From the NCBI RefSeq assembly GCF_001592875.1, contig NZ_LSOF01000001.1, forward strand, positions 1,599-65,598: a stretch of 64,000 nucleotides of DNA. Direction: 5' to 3'. This stretch comes from Pseudomonas sp. BMS12 (GTDB lineage: Bacteria > Pseudomonadota > Gammaproteobacteria > Pseudomonadales > Pseudomonadaceae). Shown here in pieces: positions 52,254 to 62,999 of the stretch. Below the pieces are notes generated by a model. It was not told the DNA's origin. It was given only the letters and a program-made list of their open reading frames with translations, and did no database searches. A program made the position numbers and the translations under genes. Within the stretch, counting starts at the first letter, position 1. Each line of letters starts with the position of its first letter.

Positions 52254-53839
52254 AGCTGCTCGCCACCCGCCGCCTGTTGCGCATCCTGCGTGTCGTCATT
52301 CGCTACCGCCTGGACGATCTGCTGCTGACCCTGCCACTGCCCGCCTGGATGCGCGCCTTGCGCTTCGCCCTGCCCTGGCGCTGGTTGCCGCGCAAACAAC
52401 TCGAGCTGAGCCGCGGCCAGGCCATGCGCCTGGCCCTGGAAGACCTCGGCCCGATCTTCATCAAGTTCGGCCAGCTGCTGTCCACCCGCCGCGACCTGCT
52501 GCCTCCGGATATCGCCGACGAACTGGCGCGCCTGCAGGATCAGGTACCGCCCTTCCCCGCCGCCGAGTCGGTGGCCCGCATCGAAGAGCAACTCGGCGCC
52601 AAGGTCGGTGAAGTGTTCGCCCGTTTCGATGTCGAGCCGCTGGCCTCGGCCTCGGTGGCCCAGGTGCATGCCGCGCAACTGAAGAGCGGCGAAGAGGTGG
52701 TGGTCAAGGTCATCCGCCCAGGCCTCAAGCCGATCATTCGCTCCGACCTGGCCTGGTTGTTCCTCGCCGCACGCATCGCCGAGAAGGCCTCGGCGGACGC
52801 CCGCCGCCTGCGCCCGGTGGAGGTGGTCAGCGACTACGAGAAGACCATCTACGACGAGCTCGACCTGCTGCGCGAGGCCGCCAACGCCAGCCAGCTGCGG
52901 CGCAACTTCGCCGACTCCGAGCTGCTCTACGTGCCCCAGGTGTACTGGGACTGGTGCCGGCACAAGGTGCTGGTGATGGAGCGCATCTACGGCGTGCCGG
53001 TGACCGACCTCGACACCCTGGCCGACCAGCGTACCAACATGAAGCTGCTGGCCGAGCGCGGCGTGGAGATCTTCTTCACCCAGGTGTTCCGCGACAGCTT
53101 CTTTCACGCCGACATGCACCCCGGCAACATCTTCGTCGCCACCCGCACGCCGTGGAGCCCGCAGTACATCGCCATCGACTGCGGCATCGTCGGCAGCCTC
53201 ACGCCCGAGGACCAGGACTACCTGGCACGCAACCTGATCGCCTTCTTCAAACGCGATTACCGCCGCGTCGCCCAACTGCACATCGACTCCGGCTGGGTGC
53301 CGGCAGAGACCAAGGTCAACGAGTTCGAGGCGGCCATCCGTACCGTGTGCGAGCCGATCTTCGAGAAGCCGCTGAAGGACATCTCATTCGGCCAGCTGCT
53401 GCTGCGCCTGTTCCAGACTGCGCGCAGGTTCAACATGGAAGTGCAGCCACAACTGGTGCTGCTGCAGAAGACCCTGCTCAACATCGAAGGCCTGGGCCGC
53501 CAGCTGTACCCGGACCTGGATCTGTGGAGCACCGCCCAGCCCTTCCTCGAACGCTGGATGCGCGAGCGAGTTAGTCCGCTGCACCTGCTGCGTAACCTGC
53601 AACAGCAGGCCGAGCAGGTGCCGCACCTGTCGCAGATGGCTCGCGACACCCTGGAACGCCTCAACCAGCCACGCGCCGCCGCGCCACAACCGACAGCCGC
53701 ACCCCGCGCCTGGCCATTGCGCCTGCTCGGTGCCGGGCTGGTGGCTGCTGGCGTCAGCCAGGGCCTGCTGCTGACCCCGGCGGCCTGGAGCGCCTGGCTC
53801 AGCCTGGGGGCCGGTCTGCTGCTGGTCCTGCGCCGATAG
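52250..53839 (+). CDS. ubiB: Probable ubiquinone biosynthesis kinase-like protein UbiB
   Basis: Protein of 529 residues of the ADCK/COQ8 atypical kinase family. The KxGQ motif ([16 protein letters not shown]), the Ala-rich nucleotide loop ([16 protein letters not shown]) and the catalytic [11 protein letters not shown] are intact. Two hydrophobic segments at the C-terminus (about 490-527) anchor it in the membrane. It supports ubiquinone synthesis, likely by ATP-driven extraction of intermediates. Confidence 0.96.
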   Translation: MKLLATRRLLRILRVVIRYRLDDLLLTLPLPAWMRALRFALPWRWLPRKQLELSRGQAMRLALEDLGPIFIKFGQLLSTRRDLLPPDIADELARLQDQVPPFPAAESVARIEEQLGAKVGEVFARFDVEPLASASVAQVHAAQLKSGEEVVVKVIRPGLKPIIRSDLAWLFLAARIAEKASADARRLRPVEVVSDYEKTIYDELDLLREAANASQLRRNFADSELLYVPQVYWDWCRHKVLVMERIYGVPVTDLDTLADQRTNMKLLAERGVEIFFTQVFRDSFFHADMHPGNIFVATRTPWSPQYIAIDCGIVGSLTPEDQDYLARNLIAFFKRDYRRVAQLHIDSGWVPAETKVNEFEAAIRTVCEPIFEKPLKDISFGQLLLRLFQTARRFNMEVQPQLVLLQKTLLNIEGLGRQLYPDLDLWSTAQPFLERWMRERVSPLHLLRNLQQQAEQVPHLSQMARDTLERLNQPRAAAPQPTAAPRAWPLRLLGAGLVAAGVSQGLLLTPAAWSAWLSLGAGLLLVLRR

Positions 53840-53898
53840 CCAGTACCGACGGCGACTGGCACACTAGACAGCTATTCACAACCGATCACCGCCAAGCA

Positions 53899-54297
53899 AT
53901 GACCAACTGGCTCGACGAAATCAACTGGAACGAGGATGGCCTGGTACCGGCCATCGCCCAGGACTACCAGACCGGCCGCATACTGATGATGGCCTGGATG
54001 AATCATGAGGCTCTGACCCTGACTGCCAGCGAGGGCCGTGCCATCTACTGGTCACGCTCGCGCGGCAAGCTGTGGCGCAAGGGCGAGGAGTCCGGGCATG
54101 TGCAAAAGCTGCACGAACTGCGCCTGGACTGCGACGCCGACGTGATCGTCATGCAGGTCGAACAGCTCGGCGGCATCGCCTGCCACACCGGGCGCGAGAG
54201 CTGCTTCTATCGGGTCTACGAGGACGGCGCCTGGCAGACTGTCGACCCCGTTCTGAAAGATCCGCACGCCATTTACCAGGGGCACAAGCATGAGTGA
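53899..54297 (+). CDS. hisI: Phosphoribosyl-AMP cyclohydrolase
   Basis: Protein of 132 residues. It opens the purine ring of PR-AMP, the third step of histidine synthesis. The metal-binding DCDAD, and the zinc cysteines in [15 protein letters not shown] are intact. It is separate from HisE here, unlike the fused HisIE of enterics. Overlaps hisE by eight bases. Confidence 0.97.
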   Translation: MTNWLDEINWNEDGLVPAIAQDYQTGRILMMAWMNHEALTLTASEGRAIYWSRSRGKLWRKGEESGHVQKLHELRLDCDADVIVMQVEQLGGIACHTGRESCFYRVYEDGAWQTVDPVLKDPHAIYQGHKHE

Positions 54298-54622
54298 CAC
54301 CCTTACCCGTCTGGCCGAGGTGCTGGAGTCGCGCAAGGGCGCGGCGCCGGACAGCTCCTACGTGGCCAGCCTGTACCACAAGGGCCTGAACAAGATCCTG
54401 GAAAAGGTCGGCGAAGAGTCGGTGGAAACCATCCTCGCCGCCAAGGATGCCGACACAAGCGGCGACTGCAGCGACCTGATCTACGAAACCGCGGACCTCT
54501 GGTTCCACAGCCTGGTCATGCTCGCCGCCCTCGGCCAGCACCCGCAGGCCGTGCTGGACGAGCTGGACCGCCGCTTCGGCCTCTCCGGGCACGCGGAAAA
54601 AGCCGCGCGTCCACAATCCTGA
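54290..54622 (+). CDS. hisE: Phosphoribosyl-ATP pyrophosphatase
   Basis: Protein of 110 residues with an all-alpha MazG-like fold. It cleaves PR-ATP to PR-AMP, the second step of histidine synthesis. The metal-binding helix [15 protein letters not shown] and [12 protein letters not shown] are intact. Overlaps hisI and is followed by tatA after 24 bases. Confidence 0.97.
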   Translation: MSDTLTRLAEVLESRKGAAPDSSYVASLYHKGLNKILEKVGEESVETILAAKDADTSGDCSDLIYETADLWFHSLVMLAALGQHPQAVLDELDRRFGLSGHAEKAARPQS

Positions 54623-54646
54623 ATTACACCTCACCGGAGATTTCCC

Positions 54647-54883
54647 ATGGGTATCGGCGGCATCAGCATCTGGCAACTCCTGATTATCCTCCTCATCGTC
54701 GTCATGCTGTTCGGCACCAAGCGCCTCAAGGGCCTGGGCTCCGATCTGGGCGACGCCATCAAGGGCTTTCGCAAATCGATGAATCAGGGCGAGGAAGAAT
54801 CCAAGCCGGCAGTGGAAGAGTCCAAGGGCCAGACCTACCAGGCTGAAGCGCACAAGGTCGAAGAGCCTGTGAAGAAAGACTGA
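54647..54883 (+). CDS. tatA: Twin-arginine translocase subunit TatA
   Basis: Protein of 78 residues. One membrane helix (about 7-21) followed by the [14 protein letters not shown] hinge and an amphipathic helix, then an acidic tail. TatA oligomers form the pore for folded proteins. CACCGGAGA precedes the ATG. First gene of tatABC. Confidence 0.97.
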   Translation: MGIGGISIWQLLIILLIVVMLFGTKRLKGLGSDLGDAIKGFRKSMNQGEEESKPAVEESKGQTYQAEAHKVEEPVKKD

Positions 54884-54887
54884 CGCC

Positions 54888-55190
54888 ATGTTCGACGTCG
54901 GCTTCTCCGAACTGCTTCTGGTCGGCCTGATTGCCCTGCTGGTGCTCGGCCCCGAGCGCCTGCCGGTGGCCGCGCGCGTGGCGGGCCTGTGGATCGGCCG
55001 GCTCAAGCGCAGCTTCAACAACATCAAGAGCGAAGTTGAGCGCGAGCTCGGCGCCGATGAAATCCGTCGCCAGCTGCACAACGAGCGCATCCTCGAACTG
55101 GAGCGCGAGATGAAGCAGAGCATCCAGCCCGAGGCCAAGCCCGCTGCCGACGCCGCGCCGACCAGCCAGGACAAGACCAGCCAGCCATGA
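54888..55190 (+). CDS. tatB: Twin-arginine translocase subunit TatB
   Basis: Protein of 100 residues beginning [19 protein letters not shown] with the Glu in the helix and the GPERLP hinge that separate TatB from TatA. It is shorter than enteric TatB in its C-terminal tail. It forms the substrate receptor together with TatC. Overlaps tatC by ATGA. Confidence 0.97.
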   Translation: MFDVGFSELLLVGLIALLVLGPERLPVAARVAGLWIGRLKRSFNNIKSEVERELGADEIRRQLHNERILELEREMKQSIQPEAKPAADAAPTSQDKTSQP

Positions 55191-55969
55191 GCTCGACTCC
55201 TTCCGACGATCAGGAGATGCCCCTGATCGCGCATCTCACCGAGTTGCGTAACCGCATCCTGCGCTGTGTGATCGCGGTCCTGCTGATCTTTGCCGCGCTG
55301 TTCTACTTCGCCCAGGACATCTACGCCCTGGTGGCGGCGCCGCTGCGTGCCTACCTGCCGGAAGGCGCCACCATGATTGCCACGGGCGTGGCCTCGCCCT
55401 TCCTCACCCCCTTCAAGCTGACCATGATGGTCTCGCTGTTCCTCAGCATGCCGGTGCTGCTGCAACAGATCTGGGGCTTCATCGCACCGGGCCTGTACCA
55501 GCACGAGAAGCGAGTCGCCGTACCGCTGCTGGTGTCCAGCATCCTGCTGTTCTACGCCGGCATGGCCTTCGCCTACTTCGTGGTCTTTCCCGTGATGTTC
55601 GGCTTCTTCGCCAGCGTAACGCCCGAGGGCGTAGCGATGATGACCGACATCGGCCAGTACCTGGACTTCGTCCTCACCCTGTTCTTCGCCTTCGGCGTGG
55701 CCTTCGAGATTCCGGTGGCGACCTTCCTGCTGATCTGGGTCGGCATCGTCGATATCGCCACCCTGCGCAAGAGCCGTCCCTATGTGGTGGTCGGCTGTTT
55801 TGCCGTGGGCATGGTGCTGACCCCGCCAGACGTGTTCTCGCAAACCCTGCTGGCCGTCCCGATGTGGCTGCTGTTCGAAGCCGGCCTGCTGTTCGGCGGA
55901 CTGGTGCGCAAACGCAGCGAGCATGACCTCGAAGAGTCCGACGACCAGCCGCCCGCACCACAGCCATGA
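55187..55969 (+). CDS. tatC: Twin-arginine translocase subunit TatC
   Basis: Protein of 260 residues with six membrane helices. The conserved N-terminal [14 protein letters not shown] and the periplasmic loop [15 protein letters not shown] that bind twin-arginine signal peptides are present. Its end overlaps rsmE by ATGA. Confidence 0.97.
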   Translation: MSSTPSDDQEMPLIAHLTELRNRILRCVIAVLLIFAALFYFAQDIYALVAAPLRAYLPEGATMIATGVASPFLTPFKLTMMVSLFLSMPVLLQQIWGFIAPGLYQHEKRVAVPLLVSSILLFYAGMAFAYFVVFPVMFGFFASVTPEGVAMMTDIGQYLDFVLTLFFAFGVAFEIPVATFLLIWVGIVDIATLRKSRPYVVVGCFAVGMVLTPPDVFSQTLLAVPMWLLFEAGLLFGGLVRKRSEHDLEESDDQPPAPQP

Positions 55970-56673
55970 ACCTGCTGCTGCTGGAAGACGCCGATTTCAT
56001 CACGGCGGAGCGTGCCGTGCTCAGCGGCCGCCGCCTCAAGCACCTGCATGAGGTGCACGGCGCCGCAAGCGGTGACACGCTGCGGGTCGGTCGCGTCGGC
56101 GGCCTGATGGGCCGCGGCACCCTGCTGAGCCTGAACGAACAGCAGGCCGAGCTGCACGTCGAGCTGGATCAGCCACCGCCGACCAAGCTGCCGCTGACCC
56201 TGCTGCTGGCCCTGCCCAGGCCGAAGATGCTCAAGCGCACCCTGCAGACCATTGCCGCCATGGGCGTACCGCGCCTGGTACTGCTCAACAGCTACCGGGT
56301 GGAGAAGAGCTTCTGGCAGACGCCCTTTCTCACCCCCGAGGCCATCCGCGAGCAACTGATTCTCGGCCTGGAACAGGCGCGCGATACCCTGTTGCCCGAA
56401 GTGCTGATCGAGAAGCGCTTCAAGCCCTTCGTCGAGGATCGCCTGCCGCAGATCGCGGCAGGCACTCTCGGCCTGGTCGGCCACCCCGGTGACTTCCCGG
56501 CCTGTCCACGAGCCGTCGAACAGCCTGTAACGCTGGCCATCGGCCCGGAGGGCGGCTGGATTCCCTATGAGGTCGAGAAGCTGCAGGAAGCCGGGTTGCA
56601 ACCGGTGCAGCTCGGCGCACGCATCCTGCGTGTCGAAACCGCCGTGCCGGCGCTGCTGGCGCGCTTGTTCTGA
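55966..56673 (+). CDS. rsmE: 16S rRNA (uracil-1498-N3) methyltransferase
   Basis: Protein of 235 residues with an N-terminal PUA-like domain and a C-terminal SPOUT knot ([20 protein letters not shown] and [17 protein letters not shown]). It methylates U1498 of 16S rRNA. Translationally coupled to tatC by an ATGA overlap. Confidence 0.96.
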   Translation: MNLLLLEDADFITAERAVLSGRRLKHLHEVHGAASGDTLRVGRVGGLMGRGTLLSLNEQQAELHVELDQPPPTKLPLTLLLALPRPKMLKRTLQTIAAMGVPRLVLLNSYRVEKSFWQTPFLTPEAIREQLILGLEQARDTLLPEVLIEKRFKPFVEDRLPQIAAGTLGLVGHPGDFPACPRAVEQPVTLAIGPEGGWIPYEVEKLQEAGLQPVQLGARILRVETAVPALLARLF

Positions 56674-56724
56674 ACAACCAATCCGGCTTAGCCTGACACC
56701 TCGCCAGCCGCTGCGGAGTTCGTC

Positions 56725-57135
56725 ATGCGCCCCCTGACCATCGATCTCGATCACCTGGCGAATGCGCTGATCAATGAGCAGGCCGACTTTCGCCTCGACC
56801 TGCTCAGCGGCCGCCTGCTGGATATCCCACCGCAAGGTGAAGACCCGGATATCGAACGCCTGCTGGAAGAAGAACCCGAGCGCCTGCTGGCCCTGGAACC
56901 ATTGAGCGGCCACGAGCGCCTGGCGCTGATGGAGGACTTCCTCAACGAAGTGGTCGATCCCGACGCCTATGCCGCCCTGACCGCGGCCATGGCCGAACGA
57001 CGCCAGCAGCGCGCCTTCCTCAACGCCCTCAACCAGTTTCCCGACGTGCGCCAGGCCTGGCAGTGCTATGAGCAGGAACGGCTACGCGAGCTGGCGCTGG
57101 ACTGGCTGGCCGATAACGAACTGGAGCCCAGGTAA
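56725..57135 (+). CDS. UPF0158-family protein
   Basis: Protein of 136 residues, acidic, with the family pattern LDLLSGRLLDIP and the C-terminal CYEQERLRELALDWLADN. GGAG lies six bases before the ATG. Function is unknown; the fold is predicted helical. Converges on dtd with a 13-bp gap. Confidence 0.82.
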   Translation: MRPLTIDLDHLANALINEQADFRLDLLSGRLLDIPPQGEDPDIERLLEEEPERLLALEPLSGHERLALMEDFLNEVVDPDAYAALTAAMAERRQQRAFLNALNQFPDVRQAWQCYEQERLRELALDWLADNELEPR

Positions 57136-57148
57136 GGCACGACGGCGG

Positions 57149-57586
57149 TTAGATGTCGAGCAGGAAGGTCACCGGCCCATCGTTGACCAGATGCACCTGC
57201 ATGTCGGCGCCGAAGCGCCCAGTGGCCACCTGCGGGTGCTGCTCGCGGGCCAGCGCCACGAGTTGCTCGAACAACTCGGCGCCCTGGGCCGGCGGCGCCG
57301 CCGTGGAGAAGCTCGGGCGCAGGCCGCTGCGGGTGTCCGCGGCCAAGGTGAACTGGGAGACCAGCAGCAGGCCGCCGTTCACGTCCCGGAGCGACAGGTT
57401 CATCTTGCCGTCGGCATCGCTGAACACGCGGTAGGCGAGCATTCGCTGCAGACCCTTGGCAAGGCTGGCCGGCGTGTCCTGCGGTTCGATGCCAACCAGG
57501 GCCAGCAGGCCATGATCGATGGCCCCGACTATCTCGCCCGCCACTTCGACGCGGGCGCCACGCACCCGCTGAATCAGCAGCTTCAT
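57149..57586 (-). CDS. dtd: D-aminoacyl-tRNA deacylase
   Basis: Protein of 145 residues. It removes D-amino acids (and misloaded Gly) from tRNA. The two active-site signatures SQFTLAAD and [10 protein letters not shown] are intact. Overlaps the end of pip by ATGA. Confidence 0.96.
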   Translation of the reverse strand: MKLLIQRVRGARVEVAGEIVGAIDHGLLALVGIEPQDTPASLAKGLQRMLAYRVFSDADGKMNLSLRDVNGGLLLVSQFTLAADTRSGLRPSFSTAAPPAQGAELFEQLVALAREQHPQVATGRFGADMQVHLVNDGPVTFLLDI

Positions 57587-58554
57587 GCTTCTTCCGGCGG
57601 CAGCTCGAGCAGACGCCGGACCATCTGATCGGCAGCCCGCACCAGGGCATCGGTAATGCCCACCTCGGCAGCGGAGTGGCCGGCATCGCGGATGATCTGC
57701 AATTCGCTGTTGGGCCAGGCCTGATGCAGCGCCCAGGCGTTGTCCAAGGGGCAGATCACGTCGTAACGACCATGCACGATGACGCCCGGCAGATGGGCGA
57801 TCTTCGGCATGTCGCGCAGCAGCTGGTTAGCGTCGAGGAAGGCGTTGTTGACGAAGTAGTGGCACTCGATGCGGGCGATCGACATGGCCCGGTGGGGCTC
57901 GCTGAAGCGATCGACCACCTGCGGGTTGGGTCGCAGCGTGGCGGTGCGCCCTTCCCAGGTCGACCAGGCCTTGGCCGCATGCATCTGGGCGATCTGATCG
58001 GGACCGGTCAGGCGCTTGTAGAAGGCCTGCACCAGATCACCACGCTCCTCCGCCGGGATCGGCGCGACATAGTCTTCCCAGAAGTCCGGGAACAGACGAC
58101 TGGCGCCTTCCTGATAGAACCAGCTGATCTCCTGCGGGCGACAGAGAAAAATGCCGCGCAGGATCAGACCCAGAACCCGCTCCGGATGAGCCTGGGCATA
58201 GGCCAGGCTCAGGGTCGAGCCCCAGGAGCCACCGAACAGCACCCACTTGTCGATCCCCAGAGACTCGCGGATGCGCTCCATGTCGGCGACCAGAGCCTGG
58301 GTGGTGTTGTTCTCCAGGCTGGCGTGCGGCGTGGAACGGCCACAGCCACGCTGGTCGAACGTCACGATGCGATAGAGGTTGGGGTCGAAGTAGCGGCGAC
58401 TGGCCGCATCACAGCCGGCACCTGGCCCGCCGTGGACGAAGACCACCGGCAGGCCGTCCGGAGAGCCGCTCTCGTCCACATAGAGGACGTGCGGTTCCTG
58501 CACCGCCAGTTCGTGACGGGCGTAGGGTTTGATCTCCGGATACAAAGTCTGCAT
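57583..58554 (-). CDS. pip: Proline iminopeptidase
   Basis: Protein of 323 residues, alpha/beta hydrolase that removes N-terminal proline from peptides. The oxyanion [18 protein letters not shown], nucleophile elbow GGSWGSTL and catalytic His in DAGHSA are present. Upstream gene of a two-gene operon with dtd. Confidence 0.96.
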   Translation of the reverse strand: MQTLYPEIKPYARHELAVQEPHVLYVDESGSPDGLPVVFVHGGPGAGCDAASRRYFDPNLYRIVTFDQRGCGRSTPHASLENNTTQALVADMERIRESLGIDKWVLFGGSWGSTLSLAYAQAHPERVLGLILRGIFLCRPQEISWFYQEGASRLFPDFWEDYVAPIPAEERGDLVQAFYKRLTGPDQIAQMHAAKAWSTWEGRTATLRPNPQVVDRFSEPHRAMSIARIECHYFVNNAFLDANQLLRDMPKIAHLPGVIVHGRYDVICPLDNAWALHQAWPNSELQIIRDAGHSAAEVGITDALVRAADQMVRRLLELPPEEA

Positions 58555-58644
58555 GGCGCACTCCCGAGTCTGTGCGTAAGTTCCTTTTGAGCGGCCGGGT
58601 CTCCGACCGTGCCCGGCATCATAACCATGAATGGGACGTTGAGC

Positions 58645-59070
58645 ATGCTCCGTATCGCCCTGACCGCCCTACTTGTCGCCGCTCTGCTGGGTGGCTGCAG
58701 CAAGAACGACCCGCAAGCCGAACTGGAAGCCGCCGTGCAGCGCCTGCAGGACAACCTCGAAGCCAAGCGCAATGGCGCCGTCATGGAGCAACTGCACGCG
58801 CAGTTCAGCGCGCAGGGCCAGTACGATCGTGACTGGGCCAAGCGCACCATGGCCCTGATGTTCCTGCGCCACAAGCAGGTGCGCGTGTTGGCCATCAGCA
58901 AGAACAGCGAGATCGACCCCACCTACAGCAGCAAGGGCCACACCCAGGCCGAGGTGGCGCTGACCGGTGCCGAAGGGCTGATTCCGGACAGCGCCCGCCA
59001 CTACAGCGTCAGGCTGGAATGGTGGCGTGAAGGCAACGAGTGGAAACTGGCTCGCCTCGACTGGGAGTAG
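58645..59070 (+). CDS. Small lipoprotein, uncharacterised
   Basis: About 141 residues with a lipoprotein signal peptide ending LLGGC, followed by a coiled segment (PQAELEAAVQRLQDNLEAK) and a beta-rich C-terminus ending WKLARLDWE. I do not recognise a named function. Earlier in-frame ATGs at 58609 and 58627 exist; the start at 58645 gives the best signal peptide. Converges on the lipocalin gene with a three-base gap. Confidence 0.72.
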   Translation: MLRIALTALLVAALLGGCSKNDPQAELEAAVQRLQDNLEAKRNGAVMEQLHAQFSAQGQYDRDWAKRTMALMFLRHKQVRVLAISKNSEIDPTYSSKGHTQAEVALTGAEGLIPDSARHYSVRLEWWREGNEWKLARLDWE

Positions 59071-59073
59071 GCG

Positions 59074-59631
59074 CTACTGCGCGATAGCCCGGTCGGGCTG
59101 ACGCCAGATCAGCTTGCTCGTGTCGTAGCCACGCGCCTCGGCCTCCTGCAACAACTGCAGCCGGCGCGTTTCACTGACTTCCGGCGTACGCGCCAGCAGC
59201 CACAGGTACTCGCGATTGGGGTTGCCGACCAGTGCCGCGCTGTAGTCGTCGTCCAGATACAGCACCCAGTAGTCGCCCTTGACCAGGCCGGGGAAAAGGT
59301 TGCCGAACCAGTTGTCGAAACGCACCCAGAGCTTGTCCGTGCGCCCTTGCACCTGCACTTCGGCATAGCCGTGTGCGGCTATCCACTCGCCGTCGAGCGT
59401 GCGGCAGCGGTTGGTGACGTCGACCCGGCCATCTTCACGCAGGCGGTAATGCGCCTCGGACTGCGCACAGTTGCGCTGGAAGAACATCGGCAGCCGCGCC
59501 AGTTCGTACCAGGTGCCCTGGTAGCGGCGCAGGTCGACGCTGCCGACGGTTGACGGCGCCTGCGCATCCGGCGCGCTGGCGCAACCGTACAGCGCCAGCA
59601 GCACAGCCAGGGCGGCCCAGCGCATGATCAT
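59074..59631 (-). CDS. Outer-membrane lipocalin (Blc-like)
   Basis: Protein of 185 residues with a lipobox (LYGC) after a short signal peptide, then the lipocalin signatures GTWYELARLPMFFQRNC and VLYLDDDYSAALVGNP. Bacterial Blc lipocalins bind lysophospholipids or fatty acids and act in membrane maintenance. The ATG at 59631 overlaps the upstream stop as TGATG, so it is translationally coupled to the small lipoprotein gene; an ATG at 59625 is the alternative. Confidence 0.9.
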   Translation of the reverse strand: MIMRWAALAVLLALYGCASAPDAQAPSTVGSVDLRRYQGTWYELARLPMFFQRNCAQSEAHYRLREDGRVDVTNRCRTLDGEWIAAHGYAEVQVQGRTDKLWVRFDNWFGNLFPGLVKGDYWVLYLDDDYSAALVGNPNREYLWLLARTPEVSETRRLQLLQEAEARGYDTSKLIWRQPDRAIAQ

Positions 59632-59885
59632 CACTTCAGCCCCTGGCCGGAGAACATCATCACCTTGTCGCCGGCGTACTGCACGCTGATGTAGGTCTTC
59701 TCGTCGCCCCAGGTACAACTGGTCAGGCCAACGGCCCCCGAGCATTCGGAGGGGCTGCCGAGCAGGCTTTCCACCTCGGCCTTGGCCATGCCGGCCTTGA
59801 GCTTGGAGTAGTTTTCCTGGTTGATCTTGCCGCAGGCGGCGAGCAGGACACAGGCGGTGAGCACGGCGAAATAGCGAAGCGACAT
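59631..59885 (-). CDS. Small DUF3862-type (BamE/SmpA-like) lipoprotein
   Basis: Protein of 84 residues. Lipobox LAAC (Cys18). The mature part NYSKLKAGMAKAEVESLLGSP has the pattern of SmpA/OmlA-fold proteins, where this helix-turn packs against a small sheet. Exact role unknown. First gene of a pair with the lipocalin. Confidence 0.8.
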   Translation of the reverse strand: MSLRYFAVLTACVLLAACGKINQENYSKLKAGMAKAEVESLLGSPSECSGAVGLTSCTWGDEKTYISVQYAGDKVMMFSGQGLK

Positions 59886-59954
59886 GGCGCGACTCCTGAG
59901 AATGAAAACCTTGAGAGCTTGGCACAGAGCGCAGACGAATGCGCCCTCGACACC

Positions 59955-60554
59955 TCAGAAGCGTGAGCCGGGTTGCTGCAGAAAGGCCTGCTCCTGCGGG
60001 GTCGAGCTTCTGCCCAGAATGGCATTGCGATGGGGAAAGCGAGCGAAGCGCTGGATCACCTGGTGATGGCGCTCGGCATAGTCAAGGTAACCGGCGAACA
60101 GCTGGCGCTCATCCTCCGCACAGGCGTGCAGCAACCCGGTAAAACGCTCGACGGCGCGATCCTGAGACGTCAGCTCCTCGGCATGCTCCAGCACCAGGTA
60201 GACGAACACCTGGCGAATCGCCGGCAACTCGCGCTCCAGACCCTGCGCCAGCCCCTGCCGCACCACTTCCTGGGCGCGGGCATCACCGGCAAAGGCCTGC
60301 GGCGTACTGCGATGGATCATGCGTGGCAACTGGTCCAGCAACAGGATTAGCGCCAGCCAGCCATCCGCGGTCGCAGCCCAGTCCTGCAGATCTCCAGCCA
60401 TGGCTTGCGCGCACAATTCACCGAAGCGCTCGCGGGCCTCGACATCTTGCTCGGCGCGATAGCCAAACCACAGGCCACTGCGCTGGGCCGCCACCTCGCT
60501 GGCGCTCTCGGCCGAGCCAAACCACCAGTCCAGAAGCGGCTGCCAGGGCTTCAC
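59955..60554 (-). CDS. DUF924-family protein
   Basis: Protein of 199 residues, alpha-helical and TPR-like. The signature LILLLDQLPRMIHRSTPQAF (family pattern LDQFPRNxxR) and FVYLVLEHAEELTSQ are clear. Function is unestablished. Starts three bases after the fbp stop, so it is in the fbp operon. Confidence 0.85.
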   Translation of the reverse strand: MKPWQPLLDWWFGSAESASEVAAQRSGLWFGYRAEQDVEARERFGELCAQAMAGDLQDWAATADGWLALILLLDQLPRMIHRSTPQAFAGDARAQEVVRQGLAQGLERELPAIRQVFVYLVLEHAEELTSQDRAVERFTGLLHACAEDERQLFAGYLDYAERHHQVIQRFARFPHRNAILGRSSTPQEQAFLQQPGSRF

Positions 60555-60557
60555 GGC

Positions 60558-61568
60558 TCAGCCCCGGTGATAGCCGGTGACACGCTCGACTTCTTCCTTC
60601 GAGCCGAGGAATACCGCCACGCGCTGGTGCAGGGACTCAGGCTGAATGTCGAGGATACGCTGGGTGCCGTTGGTGGCGGCGCCACCGGCCTGCTCGATCA
60701 GCATCGACATCGGGTTGGCCTCGTACATCAGGCGCAGCTTGCCCGGCTTCTCCGGCTCGCGGGCATCGCGCGGGTACATGAACAGACCACCACGGGTGAG
60801 GATGCGATGCACGTCGGCCACCATCGAGGCGATCCAGCGCATGTTGTAGTTTTTGCCCAGCGGGCCTTCCTTGCCGGCCAGCAGCTCGCCGACGTACTGC
60901 TGCACCGGGGCTTCCCAGTGACGCTGGTTGGACATGTTGATGGCGAACTCGGCGGTGCTTGCCGGCACCTTGATGTTGTCGTGAGTGAGCACGAAGCTGC
61001 CCATCTCGCGGTCCAGGGTGAAGCCCATCACACCGTCGCCCAGGGTCAGCATGAGCATGGTCTGCGGACCGTAGATCGCGTAACCGGCGCAGACCTGCTC
61101 GGTCCCCGGCTGCAGGAAGGCCTGCTCGTCGAGGCTGTCGTTCTGGGTCAGGTACTCCTGCGGGCAACGCAGCACGGAGAAGATGGTGCCGACCGAGACG
61201 TTGACGTCGATGTTGCTGGAGCCGTCCAGCGGGTCGAACACCAGCAGGTAGGCACCTTTGGGGTACTTGCCGGGGATCTGGTAGGCGTTGTCCATTTCCT
61301 CGGAGGCCATGCCGGCCAGGTGGCCGCCCCACTCGTTGGCTTCGAGGAGGATCTCGTTGGAGATCACGTCGAGCTTCTTCTGCACCTCGCCCTGCACGTT
61401 CTCGGTGCCCATGCTGCCGAGCACGCCACCGAGGGCGCCCTTGGACACGGCATGGCTGATTTCCTTGCAGGCCCGCGCCACTACTTCGATGAGAAAACGC
61501 AGGTCGGCCGGGGTGTTGTGACTGCGGGTCTGTTCGATCAGGTAGCGACTAAGGGTTACGCGGGACAT
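60558..61568 (-). CDS. fbp: Fructose-1,6-bisphosphatase, class I
   Basis: Protein of 336 residues beginning [17 protein letters not shown], with GGAG before the ATG. It makes fructose 6-phosphate in gluconeogenesis, essential for a pseudomonad growing on organic acids. The metal-binding signature [20 protein letters not shown] is intact. The frame extends 26 codons upstream without similarity. Confidence 0.96.
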   Translation of the reverse strand: MSRVTLSRYLIEQTRSHNTPADLRFLIEVVARACKEISHAVSKGALGGVLGSMGTENVQGEVQKKLDVISNEILLEANEWGGHLAGMASEEMDNAYQIPGKYPKGAYLLVFDPLDGSSNIDVNVSVGTIFSVLRCPQEYLTQNDSLDEQAFLQPGTEQVCAGYAIYGPQTMLMLTLGDGVMGFTLDREMGSFVLTHDNIKVPASTAEFAINMSNQRHWEAPVQQYVGELLAGKEGPLGKNYNMRWIASMVADVHRILTRGGLFMYPRDAREPEKPGKLRLMYEANPMSMLIEQAGGAATNGTQRILDIQPESLHQRVAVFLGSKEEVERVTGYHRG

Positions 61569-61649
61569 GGAGGGGCTCCAGGGAGGAAAGTAAAATCGCG
61601 CGCAGTTTAACCGGTTGGGCCTCTGCGCGCCTCCCTGGCCCGACACACG

Positions 61650-62999
61650 CTATGGATTGTTGCCAGAACCCGCCGGCTTGCGCAGCAGGCTGAAGGCCAT
61701 GCCGCCGAGCAGAGCGACGCCGGCCAGCAGCACGGCCCACAAACCGATACGTTTCCAATCTGCGGCCGACTGGGCCGCAGCAGCCGCCTCGCGCACCACA
61801 CTGGGCACCGCCTCTGGTGCGCTGGCTCGGCCAAGGCTGGCCAGGCGTTTGGGCTCGTAACCGGGAACCAGGGTGCCCAACGGCAATGCTGCAGAGCGCA
61901 CTGAGTTATTACCGACCGCCAGGCTATAGGGCTCGGAGCCGCGCGCAAGGAACACCACCTGGGTTGCGCGCACCGCCACCTGCAGGCTTGGCGCCTCGCT
62001 GCCCAGGCCACCGCCACGGGCATCCACGCGCAGACGCAGTTGCTGCACCGGCGCGCCGTACAGTTCGATCTCGTCCTGCAACACCTCCTTGCCATCCTGC
62101 GGCAGGCGATAGAGCAGGCCACTGGCCAGGGCGCGCCACTCCAGTTTGCCGGCGCCGCGCGAAGCGAGGCTGACCGGTGCCAGCACGTTGCCCGCCGGCA
62201 AGGCCACGCGCACACGCTGCAGCGGCAACGACAGCGGCAATTCCCAGTTGTACTCGCCAGCCCTGGTCGAAGTCGGTGCCAATGGCGCAGACCAGGCCAG
62301 CGCCGGCGCCAGCGGCAGTTGCTCGATGCTGACCAGGCGCGCGGCGAGCAGCGCCGGGGCCTGCTGCGGGGCCTGCCAGAGCAGGCGCAGGTAGCGGGCC
62401 TTGGCGCCGGAAAGCGCGACCTCGTTCTGTTCGATGCGCTCGTCGGCGAAGCTCAGGTGGGCGATCTGCCCGTCCTCCCAGCGCCGCCAGTGCTGCAGAT
62501 CGTCACTGGCCTCGATGGTGAAACGCTGGAAACCTTCCGCGTCGGCACTCCAGTCCAGTTGCAGGCGGTGCAAGGGTTGATCGAACGCGCTGGCGTCGAG
62601 TAGCCAGCCGCGCAGGATCTGCTCGCCCTGCCCATCCTGCTCCGGCGTCACCTCCACCAGCGTGCCGCTGGTACTGCGCTGCACGCGGATGGCCGGCGCG
62701 CCCTGGCCGTCGGCCACACCCCGCAGCGGGAACCACTTCACCGCCGTCTCCTGGCGGCGCTCCGCGGGTTGGGCGTTGCCCAGGGTCATGGCATAGGCCA
62801 GCTCCTCACCCTCGGCGTTGAGCACCCGCAAATCGCGCAGGTCGGCATGGCTGGCGGCCATCTGCAGGGCGAGCGGCACCTCCAGGCGATACCAGGGGCC
62901 CTCGCCTTCAAGGCTCAGCGGCACACGGGTCGAGTAGTCCGCCTGCGCCCAGGGCGCGGCCAGCAGAGCGAACAGGCAGAGAAAGGACTTCATGTTCAC
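61650..62999 (-). CDS. DUF3999-family membrane protein
   Basis: Protein of 449 residues with a signal peptide (SFLCLFALLAAPWAQA), a large beta-rich periplasmic region of two or more sandwich-like repeats, and a C-terminal membrane helix (about 420-440, IGLWAVLLAGVALLGGMAFSLL). Found beside DUF2339 proteins in pseudomonads. Function unknown; membrane-anchored sensor or envelope factor is possible. Overlaps the DUF2339 stop by ATGA. Confidence 0.85.
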   Translation of the reverse strand: MNMKSFLCLFALLAAPWAQADYSTRVPLSLEGEGPWYRLEVPLALQMAASHADLRDLRVLNAEGEELAYAMTLGNAQPAERRQETAVKWFPLRGVADGQGAPAIRVQRSTSGTLVEVTPEQDGQGEQILRGWLLDASAFDQPLHRLQLDWSADAEGFQRFTIEASDDLQHWRRWEDGQIAHLSFADERIEQNEVALSGAKARYLRLLWQAPQQAPALLAARLVSIEQLPLAPALAWSAPLAPTSTRAGEYNWELPLSLPLQRVRVALPAGNVLAPVSLASRGAGKLEWRALASGLLYRLPQDGKEVLQDEIELYGAPVQQLRLRVDARGGGLGSEAPSLQVAVRATQVVFLARGSEPYSLAVGNNSVRSAALPLGTLVPGYEPKRLASLGRASAPEAVPSVVREAAAAAQSAADWKRIGLWAVLLAGVALLGGMAFSLLRKPAGSGNNP

